Positions 35,378 to 44,176 of a stretch of DNA of 64,000 bases are shown piece by piece. The first letter of the stretch is position 1, and the number at the start of each line of letters is the position of its first letter. This DNA is from Bacteroidota bacterium (GTDB lineage: Bacteria > Bacteroidota > Bacteroidia > Flavobacteriales_E > Vicingaceae), in NCBI GenBank assembly GCA_013112545.1, contig JABFGJ010000006.1, positions 62,001-126,000 on the forward strand, read 5' to 3'. The position numbers were made by a program, and so were the translations under genes. The notes below the pieces were generated by a model. It searched no databases, was not told the origin of the DNA, and saw only the letters and a program-made list of their open reading frames with translations.

Positions 35378-36985
35378 TCAATCTATCAAACCCATTGCTC
35401 TATATTTCTTCGCTTTTGCTTTGCTTAATGGCTTAGCATCATCTAGTTCCATTTGTTTTTTATAAGGCTCCAAATTGGGTTGATAACTTTGATTATGAAG
35501 CCGAGCTTCAAACCAATCATGAAACAAAATCATTTCAGGTGATTTTATGTCCCATTTGTATTTGCCAGTCGTGTTTTTTAGGTTTTCTAATTCAAGTCTC
35601 CTTTTTTGGGCGACTAGTCTAAAATTATAATTGCAGCGATCTAGTTCAGTTAGCACTTTTAAAATCAGCTGTACTCGAGCATTAATATTTCCGGCTTTGC
35701 TAATTCGCTCGATGTATTTTCTAAAACTCTCAATATCATAATCCACCTTATTTAACCGCAATAATTCGATAGAGCATAAGATGCGCATAATCCGAATCCA
35801 AACATTCCATCCCTCTTTGTCTTTTTCAATTATTTTTAGCTCGTTGAGTTGTTGAAAAGACGTTCTGTAGTTTTTTTCGCCAAAATTTAGAATTGAATAA
35901 TTATATACCAAAATTGATTTTTCTATGGCGTATTTTTCAATTAGCTTAGAGTTGTGTAGTTCACTTGCATCACTAAATCCTTTAGCATAGTTTTTAGAAA
36001 GTATCCTAACCTTTAATATATTCATTATGGTTGTTATATAATTTATATTCCTCTGTTGCCCAAACAAATTCTTTGACTTAAAAGAATATTTTAATGACTT
36101 AGCGAATTCATATTTCATTAAAGTTGCTTTAGCCAACTCATTGCTCAAATAGATAATTCTATTTTTAGAATGAACAGCTACGTTAGCTTCTAATAGCTTT
36201 AATAATTCATTCCCTTTAATAAACAAAAGGCTAGTTTCATTTTTAACTCCTAAGTATTCGATTTGCATTAACAGTTGAACACTTTTTGTATTGGATGAAA
36301 ATGATTTTGATGCAATTTGATTAATAGCGACCAATGTCTTTTCAATTTTCTGGGTCATCGAACCTTTTTCTGACTTCAAACTCGATTCAGCAGAATATTG
36401 ATGTATTAAATACCTAATATCATTTAAGTTATCCCTTTCTTGTTCGTATTTTTTAATTAAGCCCCTAATTCGTTGATATTCTTTTAATTGATTTGGGCCT
36501 AATGCAATTGTTAACTTAAATCGGAGCGCATCTATTAATTCATCATAAAGTTCAAATTTAATCGAATGTCTTATTACCATATCATACAAACGGTTTGAAT
36601 TATCAACTAAACCTCTACTGTATAAAATTCTGGCTTGGATTAAAGCTTTACCAATTTGAAATTTCTTTTTAAAAACCTTACTATAATCATCAATCCTGAA
36701 AATATTCAAGTCCATAATTAAAGACTCTCGTATTTTTTCGGTCAGTCGTTTCAATAGTGCATCAAAAGATTTAGATGTGGTGTTTGGGGCGATTTTGCTT
36801 TTTAAATTTAAGTACGATATACTAGGCTTCGAAACGAGTGTATCAAACACAAGTAATTGTTTGTCGCTGTTGACGGTCAAGTTACTTGTAAAAGCTTGTA
36901 TAAACTTTCTAGCGATAACTCTTTCCGATTTATACAATGCCTCGATTAAATCTATAAGCTCAATTAAGTATTTATTATTATTCAT
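35378..36985 (-). CDS. Helical-repeat protein, paralogue A
   Basis: The 535-residue protein is nearly all helical. Its opening LIDLIEALYKSERVIARKFIQAF and LKRLTEKIRESLIMDLN recall a large family of Bacteroidota proteins of unknown function with helical (TPR-like) repeats. No catalytic or DNA-binding motif is seen. The last 155 residues, from LNELKIIEKDKEGWNVWIRI on, are almost identical to the end of the gene at 37202, while the first 360 are only distantly similar. The two lie in tandem, so recent gene conversion or partial duplication of the 3' end is likely. Confidence 0.7.
   Translation of the reverse strand: MNNNKYLIELIDLIEALYKSERVIARKFIQAFTSNLTVNSDKQLLVFDTLVSKPSISYLNLKSKIAPNTTSKSFDALLKRLTEKIRESLIMDLNIFRIDDYSKVFKKKFQIGKALIQARILYSRGLVDNSNRLYDMVIRHSIKFELYDELIDALRFKLTIALGPNQLKEYQRIRGLIKKYEQERDNLNDIRYLIHQYSAESSLKSEKGSMTQKIEKTLVAINQIASKSFSSNTKSVQLLMQIEYLGVKNETSLLFIKGNELLKLLEANVAVHSKNRIIYLSNELAKATLMKYEFAKSLKYSFKSKNLFGQQRNINYITTIMNILKVRILSKNYAKGFSDASELHNSKLIEKYAIEKSILVYNYSILNFGEKNYRTSFQQLNELKIIEKDKEGWNVWIRIMRILCSIELLRLNKVDYDIESFRKYIERISKAGNINARVQLILKVLTELDRCNYNFRLVAQKRRLELENLKNTTGKYKWDIKSPEMILFHDWFEARLHNQSYQPNLEPYKKQMELDDAKPLSKAKAKKYRAMGLID
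35382..35870 (-). repeat. Near-identical 3' segment, copy A (partner at 37207-37697)
   Basis: About 490 bases covering the 3' ends of the two paralogues differ at only a handful of positions, whereas the upstream coding parts have diverged strongly. The border is sharp, near the codons for FQQLNELKI. Confidence 0.9.
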
Positions 36986-37201
36986 TTAATTAAGGATATA
37001 TTTTTATGCAAAATACTATTAATCAGTTAAAGTATTTACAAAGTCCCGATTTCAATTGAGGAAAAATGCATTAAAATGTCCTAGTAACTTAATTTAGTAA
37101 ATCGTTATTTCGTTTTATGACTCCAACCTCCGGTATGCTGGCTTTTGAAATAAATATTTACTCGTTTCATTAGCCAAATACCTATTTTGATTTTTTAGCT
37201 T

Positions 37202-38854
37202 TTATTCTATCAAACCCATTTCTCTATATTTCTTCGCTTTTGCTTTGCTTAATGGCTTAGCATCATCTAGTTCCATTTGTTTTTTATAAGGCTCCAAATT
37301 GGGTTGATAACTTTGATTATGAAGCCGAGCTTCAAACCAATCATGAAACAAAATCATTTCAGGTGATTTTATGTCCCATTTGTATTTGCCAGTTGTGTTT
37401 TTTAGGTTTTCTAATTCAAGTCTCCTTTTTTGGGCAACTATTCTAAAATTATAATTGCAGCGATCTAGTTCAGTTAGCACTTTTAAAATCAGCTGTACTC
37501 GAGCATTAATATTTCCGGCTTTGCTAATTCGCTCGATGTATTTTCTAAAACTCTCAATATCATAATCCACCATATTTAACCGCAATAATTCGATAGAGCA
37601 TAAGATGCGCATAATCCGTATCCAAACATTCCATCCCTCTTTGTCTTTTTCAATTATTTTTAGCTCGTTGAGTAGTTGAAAAGACGTTTTGTAGTTTTGT
37701 AATACGAAATATGTAATTGCTAAATAATAATTAAAATGAGTCTCTTTTAAGCTATATTTTTTTGTAATGCTTAAGTTTAAGATATTTTGCAATTTCAATT
37801 TAACATCATCATGTTCATTCAAATATATTTCAATTTTTATTAATGTTTCATTAGAAGATAAATAAGCATTATTAATCTTGCCTTCCAATGCTTCTATAGC
37901 ACTCTCACAGAAATATTTTGCTTGCTTTAAGTCCAACTTAATAAAATATGCTCTTGCAATTTCATTGTTGGTGTAATTTATTCTATTCTGAGAGTACAAA
38001 GCAGGTTTATTCAGCAAATCAAACAATAAAGCTTCAGCTTTTTTAATCATCAGGTTATGAAGTCCTAAATTCCCACAATATTCCATTTGCAACAAGTACA
38101 AAATACTCTTTGAATTGTATGACTTCAAATTAATACACATGCGCTTCACTTTTATTACCATTAAAGCAAGTTCCTTATTTAAAGTATCTTTATTAGATAT
38201 TTTAGCAATTTTTGCAGAATAAGTTTGTATTTGAAAACGAATTTCTCTTAATTGAGTTTTTTCTAGTTCATAGAAATCTATTTCTTCTTTTATTTTTCTA
38301 TAATCAAGTTTTTTATTGCCGCCAGATGCTATATTTAATTTAATCAAGAGCGCTTCAATCACCTCATCAAAGAATTCATATTCTATTGCAATTCTAATAA
38401 TGTTAGTATAGAGTCCTAATGCTTGATTTAACAAGCCTTTATTTAAGAGAATTTGAGCAACAATAATATCTTTCTTTATTTGATATCTCACTTTAAAAAT
38501 TGTTCCATAGTTACTTTTTCTTTTTAAGTTAACTTCTATCATTAAAGACTCTCTAACTCTAAAAACGGTCCTTTTTAGCAATTTATAATAAGACTTGATA
38601 CTAACATTAGGTGATATTAATAGTTTTAATTCTGCAATATCAATTTCTGAATTTGTTTCTATTGTTCTAAATAACTGAAACATTTTATCTTTCCGACTCG
38701 TATGATTACTCCTATAAGCTTGCAAATGTTTTTTAGCAGTTACGTTTTCGGATTTTGTTAAACTATTTATTAACTCGACTAATTCATCAAAGTATTTGTT
38801 GTTTAGTTTGTTATTTAGTTTTTTATTTTCCAATTCTATAGTCCATTTATTCAA
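37202..38854 (-). CDS. Helical-repeat protein, paralogue B
   Basis: The 550-residue paralogue of the gene at 35378 starts with LVELINSLTKSENVTAKKHLQAY and has the same order of helical segments. Its C-terminal 155 residues match the other copy nearly exactly. The N-terminal 390 residues differ, so the two proteins share one end and vary at the other. It lies upstream of paralogue A by 216 bases and is divergent from the micropeptide gene at 38999. Function unknown; a scaffold or sensor role would suit helical repeats but is only a guess. Confidence 0.7.
   Translation of the reverse strand: MNKWTIELENKKLNNKLNNKYFDELVELINSLTKSENVTAKKHLQAYRSNHTSRKDKMFQLFRTIETNSEIDIAELKLLISPNVSIKSYYKLLKRTVFRVRESLMIEVNLKRKSNYGTIFKVRYQIKKDIIVAQILLNKGLLNQALGLYTNIIRIAIEYEFFDEVIEALLIKLNIASGGNKKLDYRKIKEEIDFYELEKTQLREIRFQIQTYSAKIAKISNKDTLNKELALMVIKVKRMCINLKSYNSKSILYLLQMEYCGNLGLHNLMIKKAEALLFDLLNKPALYSQNRINYTNNEIARAYFIKLDLKQAKYFCESAIEALEGKINNAYLSSNETLIKIEIYLNEHDDVKLKLQNILNLSITKKYSLKETHFNYYLAITYFVLQNYKTSFQLLNELKIIEKDKEGWNVWIRIMRILCSIELLRLNMVDYDIESFRKYIERISKAGNINARVQLILKVLTELDRCNYNFRIVAQKRRLELENLKNTTGKYKWDIKSPEMILFHDWFEARLHNQSYQPNLEPYKKQMELDDAKPLSKAKAKKYREMGLIE
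37207..37697 (-). repeat. Near-identical 3' segment, copy B (partner at 35382-35870)
   Basis: This is the second copy of the shared 3' coding segment described for 35382-35870. Confidence 0.9.
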
Positions 38855-38941
38855 AAATCAAATATATCATTATTAATGATTTACACTTCTCTGTAAGGAA
38901 AAATTCAATAATCCTATAGTACATTATTTCAAAAAAATGTC

Positions 38942-38973
38942 CTAAACTCTTCGAGTTTAGAATTCTATGTTTG
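38942..38973 (+). promoter_or_regulatory. Palindrome plus -7 element before the micropeptide gene
   Basis: CTAAACTC-TTC-GAGTTTAG (38942-38960) is a perfect 8-bp inverted repeat. Five bases later a -7 match TATGTTTG (38966-38973) lies 25 bases before the start codon. The palindrome sits where a -33 element would be, a good place for a repressor or activator site. Confidence 0.5.
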
Positions 38974-38998
38974 TCAGGAATTTTAAAAACTAAAAATT

Positions 38999-39166
38999 AT
39001 GACAAGTTTAATCACACTTTTAATTTCTCTATTAGGATACGGATCTCCAGCTGACTATACAGATTATACAGAAGCTCAACTTCAAGATCAAATTGAAATG
39101 GCACAAGAGCAAAATGCAACATTAAATGAAGATGGTGGTTGGGAAGATTGGGATACGGTACACTAA
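38999..39166 (+). CDS. 55-residue acidic micropeptide with hydrophobic N-terminus
   Basis: The reading frame encodes a short hydrophobic leader (MTSLITLLISLLGYGSPADY) followed by an acidic tail rich in Asp, Glu and Gln, ending GGWEDWDTVH. A -7 element and palindrome stand upstream, and the codon pattern is sensible. Such a peptide could be exported or sit at the membrane. It lies between the paralogous helical-repeat genes and an unknown gene on the plus strand. GTACACT occurs at its stop and twice more downstream (near 39174 and 39242). No family is recognised. Confidence 0.6.
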   Translation: MTSLITLLISLLGYGSPADYTDYTEAQLQDQIEMAQEQNATLNEDGGWEDWDTVH

Positions 39167-39321
39167 TCCTACTGTACACTTATTTATAGCAAAAAATTAG
39201 TCTAGATATAACATCTAGTTAATAAGTACAACAATCTTATTGTACACTTTTAATACGTTTTGTCCTTTATATAGATAAAGTACTACTCTATTTTTACATC
39301 GTAATTCAAAATCTAAAGATT

Positions 39322-40386
39322 ATGAGAAGTGTAAAAGAGATAGTAGAAAAGATGAATTTAACTCACTTGCAAATCGTAAGAGAAGAGTTAAGTGCAGACG
39401 AAGGATATAATAAATTTACACTAGCAATACTTGATAATTATCAAGCAAATCAAGGGGAAGATGTTTTATTAGAAAAATTAAACATCAATTTGCAATCTTT
39501 ACGTTTGTTTGAAAGAACAATAGAAAAAGCCATTTTTGATTTCTATGGCTTGGAAGCAAAAAGTGTACAAGAATTATTGATTTCATCTGTCTTTTATGCT
39601 ATTTATGGGCAAACTAAAAAACAAGCCCATATTAAAAGAGCAGAATTGGACTCACTATTTTGTTCAATGAAACAGTTTGGAATAGATCAAATCGCATCGC
39701 CACTGGTAAATGAATTATATCTTGCAAACCTAGGAACAACTACTGAAGCTGCTTATTTTCAATTAAATGAAAATTACAAAAAGGTACTTGATGATACCAA
39801 TTTGATTTTAGATAAGTTTTCAAGTTTCAACACAACCCTTGCTGAATTCCTAGAGTCTAATAAAAAAAGCCTCAGCAATAAATTGGTCTCACAACACGAT
39901 GAGATTCGTCAGATTTATCAAAATACAAAAAACAAAACAACTAAAGTTGTTTATTATTTAAGCAAGTTGATTTGCGTTGCTTATGCAGATCAAACGATTG
40001 TGTTAGAAAATGGCAAGATAGGACTTGGTGAAGTACTAACTATCACTTATGAGGGTCTTTTCCAATTGCCTTTTGGCATAGACCGTTTTTATTTAAAAAA
40101 TGTTTTTGCTCATGTATATGCAAAACACCTTTCAAATGTAGAAAAACCCGAAATCGGACAAATCATTTTAGGTAAAGAAACTGAAAGCAATTTGTTCGGA
40201 GCATATAATTTCAACTTTCCAAATGAGGTTTCAAGAGATTTAGTCATGTTTATGCAATTACCTAAAACTCATTCGGAAAAAATAAATATCCAACTAGAAA
40301 CCGGCAGTCTTGATCAAAGTTTTAATGGTGGATTTCCAGAATTGTTATTCCCCAAAGTAAGCATCTATAAAAGTTTATTGAATTAA
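39322..40386 (+). CDS. Hypothetical helical protein
   Basis: The 354-residue protein is unrecognised. Its first 190 residues are helical; the pattern LLEKLNINLQSLRLFERTIEKAI loosely resembles the start regions of the two helical-repeat paralogues on the other strand, so distant kinship is possible. The last third looks more beta-rich (ENGKIGLGEVLTITYEG, GQIILGKETESNLFGAY). No signal peptide. A terminator follows its stop. It may form a unit with the micropeptide gene. Confidence 0.65.
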   Translation: MRSVKEIVEKMNLTHLQIVREELSADEGYNKFTLAILDNYQANQGEDVLLEKLNINLQSLRLFERTIEKAIFDFYGLEAKSVQELLISSVFYAIYGQTKKQAHIKRAELDSLFCSMKQFGIDQIASPLVNELYLANLGTTTEAAYFQLNENYKKVLDDTNLILDKFSSFNTTLAEFLESNKKSLSNKLVSQHDEIRQIYQNTKNKTTKVVYYLSKLICVAYADQTIVLENGKIGLGEVLTITYEGLFQLPFGIDRFYLKNVFAHVYAKHLSNVEKPEIGQIILGKETESNLFGAYNFNFPNEVSRDLVMFMQLPKTHSEKINIQLETGSLDQSFNGGFPELLFPKVSIYKSLLN

Positions 40387-40416
40387 TTGGTTAGTTAATT
40401 AAACGATGCCTCTTTG

Positions 40417-40452
40417 AAGCTGATGAATCTAAAGTTCATCAGCTTTTTTTAT
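40417..40452 (+). terminator. Rho-independent terminator
   Basis: An 11-bp stem AAGCTGATGAA with its complement (40417-40427, 40435-40445), a seven-base loop and a run of seven T downstream of the gene at 39322. Confidence 0.9.
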
Positions 40453-40486
40453 TTATATAGACATTCGAATTGTCTAAATATTGGCA

Positions 40487-42079
40487 TTATTTACAGACTT
40501 TTTCTATGGCTTTTCCAGTTGTTAGGTTAGGAAAACTTAGAGAAAGTATAGTGCAAATAGTAGGCGCAATATCTTTAACATAAACCGATTCATTTACTTT
40601 CTGTGCTCTAATTTGGGTGCCATAAAAAATCAAAGGGACATGAGTGTCATAATTATAGGGCGAACCATGTGTAGAACCAGTTTTTGAATAATCTATCCAA
40701 TTGGGTTCTTCAATTAAAATAAGTTCACCTGAGTTTTTAGGGTGATAACCTCGCATACATATTTGTTCAATTTGATTATTGGCTTGATCAAACTCAGGTG
40801 CGAAAGCTTGAAATATGCCAGGTTGATTTTCACAATATGCTTTTGTAAAACTATAAATTTCTGATTTTGAATATGACGACTTATTTACGGTTTCCAAATT
40901 AAAATAGATATTCATGTTTGTAAACTTTAATATCCAGTTTTCTCCTCCAAACTTCTGCTGTAGGGCATTCTCAAGACCCTTTTTCAATAATTTATCATCT
41001 ATAAAGCCTGCTTCTATATTGTGATGTTTTAAATAATTTGGATTTTCAACAGCTCCATGATCTGATGTCAAAAACAAAAGATAATTTTCTTTGCCAAATT
41101 TTGAATCAAAAGATTTTATCATACTCGCTATAGTCTGATCGAGCTTAATGTAGCAATCTTGAATTTCTTTAGAATTTACACCAAACCGATGTCCTATATA
41201 ATCTGTTGCAGAAAAACTAATGGATAAGAAATCTAAAAATTCATCCTCACCTAACTTCTCTTCATCGATGAGCGCAATCGCAAAATCTGCAGTCATTTGA
41301 TTGCCTTGTGGAATGGTTTTCAAAATATCATAACCCACTTCTTTAAAAGCACCTTGTATAGAATATGGAAAATAATTCTTCCCATTTTTGGTTAAATTAC
41401 CTTCATAGTCGTTTTTATCTTCAATGCTTTCTGCGTAGTTTTCTATAGGAAGACTTAAATTCCAATCTTGATTAATGTATTGATTTATATTCTGTCTTTG
41501 TTTAAAACTGTCCATCAATGATTCATTTTGCCCTTTATAATAATCGCTACTAATCCACTTTCCAGAATCTCCATCAAACCAATAAGCAGCATTTGCCGAT
41601 TTACCACAAGGCAAAATGGCACTTCTGTCTTTTAATGCAACTCCAAACGCTTTTCCCTTAAACCCATTAGAAAGCCTTACCATGTCACCAATAGTTTGAC
41701 TTTGCAGTCGCTTTGGGGAATAAAAATATGAACCATCTTTATTTTTTTCAGAAACACAATAAACCTGGCTACTATCTTTTCGACTATACCAACTGTTACC
41801 AACTATGCCATGATGATTTGGTCCAGTTCCTGTAAAAATACTCGCATGTCCAGGAGCTGTATAAGTTGGTTTGTAATCGTAATTTGTATTGACACAAAAT
41901 GCACCATTACTCACTAATTTTTTGAAACCATCATCTGAATAATCATCCCAAAACTTTGGTATATAATCGTATCGCATTTGATCAACAACAATTCCAATAA
42001 CGATTTTGGCTTTGTCCGTTTGAGCATTAACGTTTAGAAAAAACAAAAACGACCATATACTTAATCCTAAATATCTCAT
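40487..42079 (-). CDS. PafA-type alkaline phosphatase superfamily protein
   Basis: The 530-residue protein starts MRYLGLSIWSFLFFLNVNAQ, a signal peptide cut after Ala-Gln-type end. The core has VDQMRYDY (metal-binding Asp), nucleophile Thr in YTAPGHASI, FSATDYIGHRFG and LTSDHGA (metal ligands). This is the layout of PafA, a periplasmic phosphate monoesterase widespread in Bacteroidota. The open frame reaches further upstream but would overlap crcB; the signal peptide start at 42079, just after the crcB stop, is chosen. Confidence 0.88.
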   Translation of the reverse strand: MRYLGLSIWSFLFFLNVNAQTDKAKIVIGIVVDQMRYDYIPKFWDDYSDDGFKKLVSNGAFCVNTNYDYKPTYTAPGHASIFTGTGPNHHGIVGNSWYSRKDSSQVYCVSEKNKDGSYFYSPKRLQSQTIGDMVRLSNGFKGKAFGVALKDRSAILPCGKSANAAYWFDGDSGKWISSDYYKGQNESLMDSFKQRQNINQYINQDWNLSLPIENYAESIEDKNDYEGNLTKNGKNYFPYSIQGAFKEVGYDILKTIPQGNQMTADFAIALIDEEKLGEDEFLDFLSISFSATDYIGHRFGVNSKEIQDCYIKLDQTIASMIKSFDSKFGKENYLLFLTSDHGAVENPNYLKHHNIEAGFIDDKLLKKGLENALQQKFGGENWILKFTNMNIYFNLETVNKSSYSKSEIYSFTKAYCENQPGIFQAFAPEFDQANNQIEQICMRGYHPKNSGELILIEEPNWIDYSKTGSTHGSPYNYDTHVPLIFYGTQIRAQKVNESVYVKDIAPTICTILSLSFPNLTTGKAIEKVCK

Positions 42080-42080
42080 T

Positions 42081-42452
42081 TTAACTTGGTTTAGAAATAA
42101 AAAAATACAACAACAATAAGGCAAATACAAGGCTAAAAACTACATTTAAAACGGCTGCCAATACCGCTCCAGACTTCAATAAATCAAATGTTTCCAAACT
42201 AAAAGTAGAAAAAGTGCTAAGTCCTCCACATAAACCAATCACCAGAAATAGTTTTAAGGCTTCATCACTCGAGGCATTTTTAGATTTCAACCATAGTAAA
42301 ATCCCTCCCAATAAAATACAACTTAGCATATTGGCTATAAAAGTGCCCAATGGCAAGCCTAAGTTAAAATGATTTAGGCTAAACCTTCCTATTAAATAAC
42401 GTATGACACTGCCAAGTCCTCCGCCTAAAAAAACATAAATCAATGGTTTCAT
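42081..42452 (-). CDS. crcB: Fluoride ion channel CrcB/FluC
   Basis: The 123-residue protein has four membrane helices and the family motifs GGGLGSVIRYLIGR, GTFIANMLSC (the conserved Asn) and GLCGGLSTFSTF (the polar track and Na-binding loop). It exports fluoride as a dual-topology dimer. It overlaps the upstream PAP2 gene by four bases and is followed directly by the phosphatase gene, so they are likely one operon. No fluoride riboswitch was recognised upstream. Confidence 0.95.
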   Translation of the reverse strand: MKPLIYVFLGGGLGSVIRYLIGRFSLNHFNLGLPLGTFIANMLSCILLGGILLWLKSKNASSDEALKLFLVIGLCGGLSTFSTFSLETFDLLKSGAVLAAVLNVVFSLVFALLLLYFFISKPS

Positions 42453-43024
42453 AATTTATATAATTTTAGTTTTGGAATCTTTTTTAAGAAATAAAACAAA
42501 AGATATGCAATAAGAAAACCCAATATTGCACCGGCTATAATATCGGCTGGGTAATGAACACCTAGGTAAATTCTACTGTAAGAAACCAAGCTTGCCCAAA
42601 AGATTAGAGTAGCTGTAATCCATTTATAATCTTTTCTAAGTAATAGCAATATAAATGTTGCAATGGCGAAAGAATTAGTTGCGTGGCTAGATACAAAACC
42701 ATACATCCCGCCACATTTATTGTTAACCAAATGAACTAAATGCCCTATTTCTATATTATGGCAAGGGCGATAGCGCTCAAATACATTTTTAAAAAAACGA
42801 ACTGAAATCTGATCGGATAATGTTATTAATAATGCAATAGCAATCAAGATTATCCAACAGTCTTTTTTGAACTTTTTGATGATTAAGAAAATCAGAAATA
42901 AATAAAAGGGTATCCATTCAAATTTTCCTGAAATGAACCACATGATTGAATCAAAAGATTCGGAGTGAAAAGAATTTAATAATAAAAGCAGTTCTTGATC
43001 GATATGTTTGATAAACTCAATCAT
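42449..43024 (-). CDS. PAP2-family phosphatase
   Basis: The 191-residue membrane protein carries the three PAP2 motifs: KNVFERYRP (KxxxxxxRP), GFVSSHATNS (PSGH-like) and SRIYLGVHYPADI (SRxxxxxHxxxD). Such enzymes remove phosphate from undecaprenyl pyrophosphate, lipid A or phosphatidate; the substrate cannot be told. It overlaps crcB by four bases and starts one base after the obg stop, suggesting an obg-PAP2-crcB-pafA unit. Confidence 0.92.
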   Translation of the reverse strand: MIEFIKHIDQELLLLLNSFHSESFDSIMWFISGKFEWIPFYLFLIFLIIKKFKKDCWIILIAIALLITLSDQISVRFFKNVFERYRPCHNIEIGHLVHLVNNKCGGMYGFVSSHATNSFAIATFILLLLRKDYKWITATLIFWASLVSYSRIYLGVHYPADIIAGAILGFLIAYLLFYFLKKIPKLKLYKL

Positions 43025-43025
43025 T

Positions 43026-44012
43026 TTAATTCAAATAAGACCAGATTTTATCTTTCAGTTGTGTGATGTTATACTGACTAACGGATGAAATGAAAATGGG
43101 TTCTATATCACTTATGCTATTTCGAATTTCTTCCATTAGCTCTTCATCAAGCATATCACTTTTAGAAATTGCCAAAATTCTTTTCTTATCCAACAATTCT
43201 GGATTATGTTCCTTTAATTCCCTTAACAAAATCTGATATTCTTCAACAATATTTGGGCTATCGGCTGGAACCATAAATAACAGAACAGAATTCCGCTCGA
43301 TGTGCCTTAAAAATCGAAGCCCTAAACCTTTTCCTTTATGAGCTCCTTCAATAATTCCTGGAATATCGGCCATAATAAATGAACGATGGTTGCGATAAGA
43401 AACGATACCTAAATTTGGAGTTAAAGTTGTAAAAGGATAATTGGCAATTTCTGGTTTAGCCGCAGAAACTACAGATAAAAGTGTTGATTTTCCAGCATTT
43501 GGAAAACCCACCAAGCCAACATCAGCAAGGACTTTAAGTTCTAAAATTTTCCATTCTTGCTTACCGCTTTCCCCTTCTTGGGCATAGCGTGGAGTTTGAT
43601 TAGTCGAAGATTTAAAATGTGCATTACCCATGCCTCCTCTACCTCCTGAGACTAAAACATGTGTTTCGCCATCTTCCATGATTTCAAAATCGACCTCTCC
43701 TGTTTCAGCATCCCTTGCAACAGTCCCAATTGGCACTTCAATTATTTGATCTTCACCTTCTTTTCCTGAAGAATGACTAGCACCTCCATTTCCTCCAGGT
43801 TTTGCAATAATGTGTTTTTGATATTTTAAATGCAATAAAGTCCAAAGTTGACTATTTCCTCTAATAATAATATGTCCTCCGCGGCCTCCATCTCCTCCAT
43901 CTGGACCACCTTTAGCGGTCAACCTGTCGCGGTATAGGTGCATAGACCCAGAGCCTCCCCTACCAGATCTACAACATACTTTAACATAATCTATGAAATT
44001 GGAATTTGACAT
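43026..44012 (-). CDS. obg: Obg-family GTPase
   Basis: The start [20 protein letters not shown] fits the usual Obg N-terminus; an upstream in-frame ATG would add five residues (MPKIY). The glycine-rich Obg fold (1-159) is followed by the G domain: GFPNAGKST (G1), [10 protein letters not shown] (G2), DIPGIIEGA (G3), SKSD (G4). Obg binds the large ribosomal subunit and links assembly to nutrient state. At 328 residues it lacks the long C-terminal tail of some homologues, as is common in Bacteroidota. Confidence 0.95.
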   Translation of the reverse strand: MSNSNFIDYVKVCCRSGRGGSGSMHLYRDRLTAKGGPDGGDGGRGGHIIIRGNSQLWTLLHLKYQKHIIAKPGGNGGASHSSGKEGEDQIIEVPIGTVARDAETGEVDFEIMEDGETHVLVSGGRGGMGNAHFKSSTNQTPRYAQEGESGKQEWKILELKVLADVGLVGFPNAGKSTLLSVVSAAKPEIANYPFTTLTPNLGIVSYRNHRSFIMADIPGIIEGAHKGKGLGLRFLRHIERNSVLLFMVPADSPNIVEEYQILLRELKEHNPELLDKKRILAISKSDMLDEELMEEIRNSISDIEPIFISSVSQYNITQLKDKIWSYLN

Positions 44013-44176
44013 GTAAATTTTTGGCAAAGGTATCTATTAAAAATCGCTTATGTTAAAATACTCCATTGGGTTTTTTATGCTCTTCGTCGAAAACATAAAT
44101 TTTAATAATTGAATTTAACTATTTTTAAATTTCAATTTTAAATTGAAGCACATGGTAGTTATGAAAATAGGAAACA

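Noticed and set aside
39174-39250. GTACACT direct repeats as iterons of an origin
   Set aside because: Only three copies with irregular spacing and no dnaA, rep gene or DnaA boxes nearby.
42453-43024. Fluoride riboswitch for crcB
   Set aside because: crcB starts inside the PAP2 gene, with no leader region that could hold the aptamer; none was seen before obg either.
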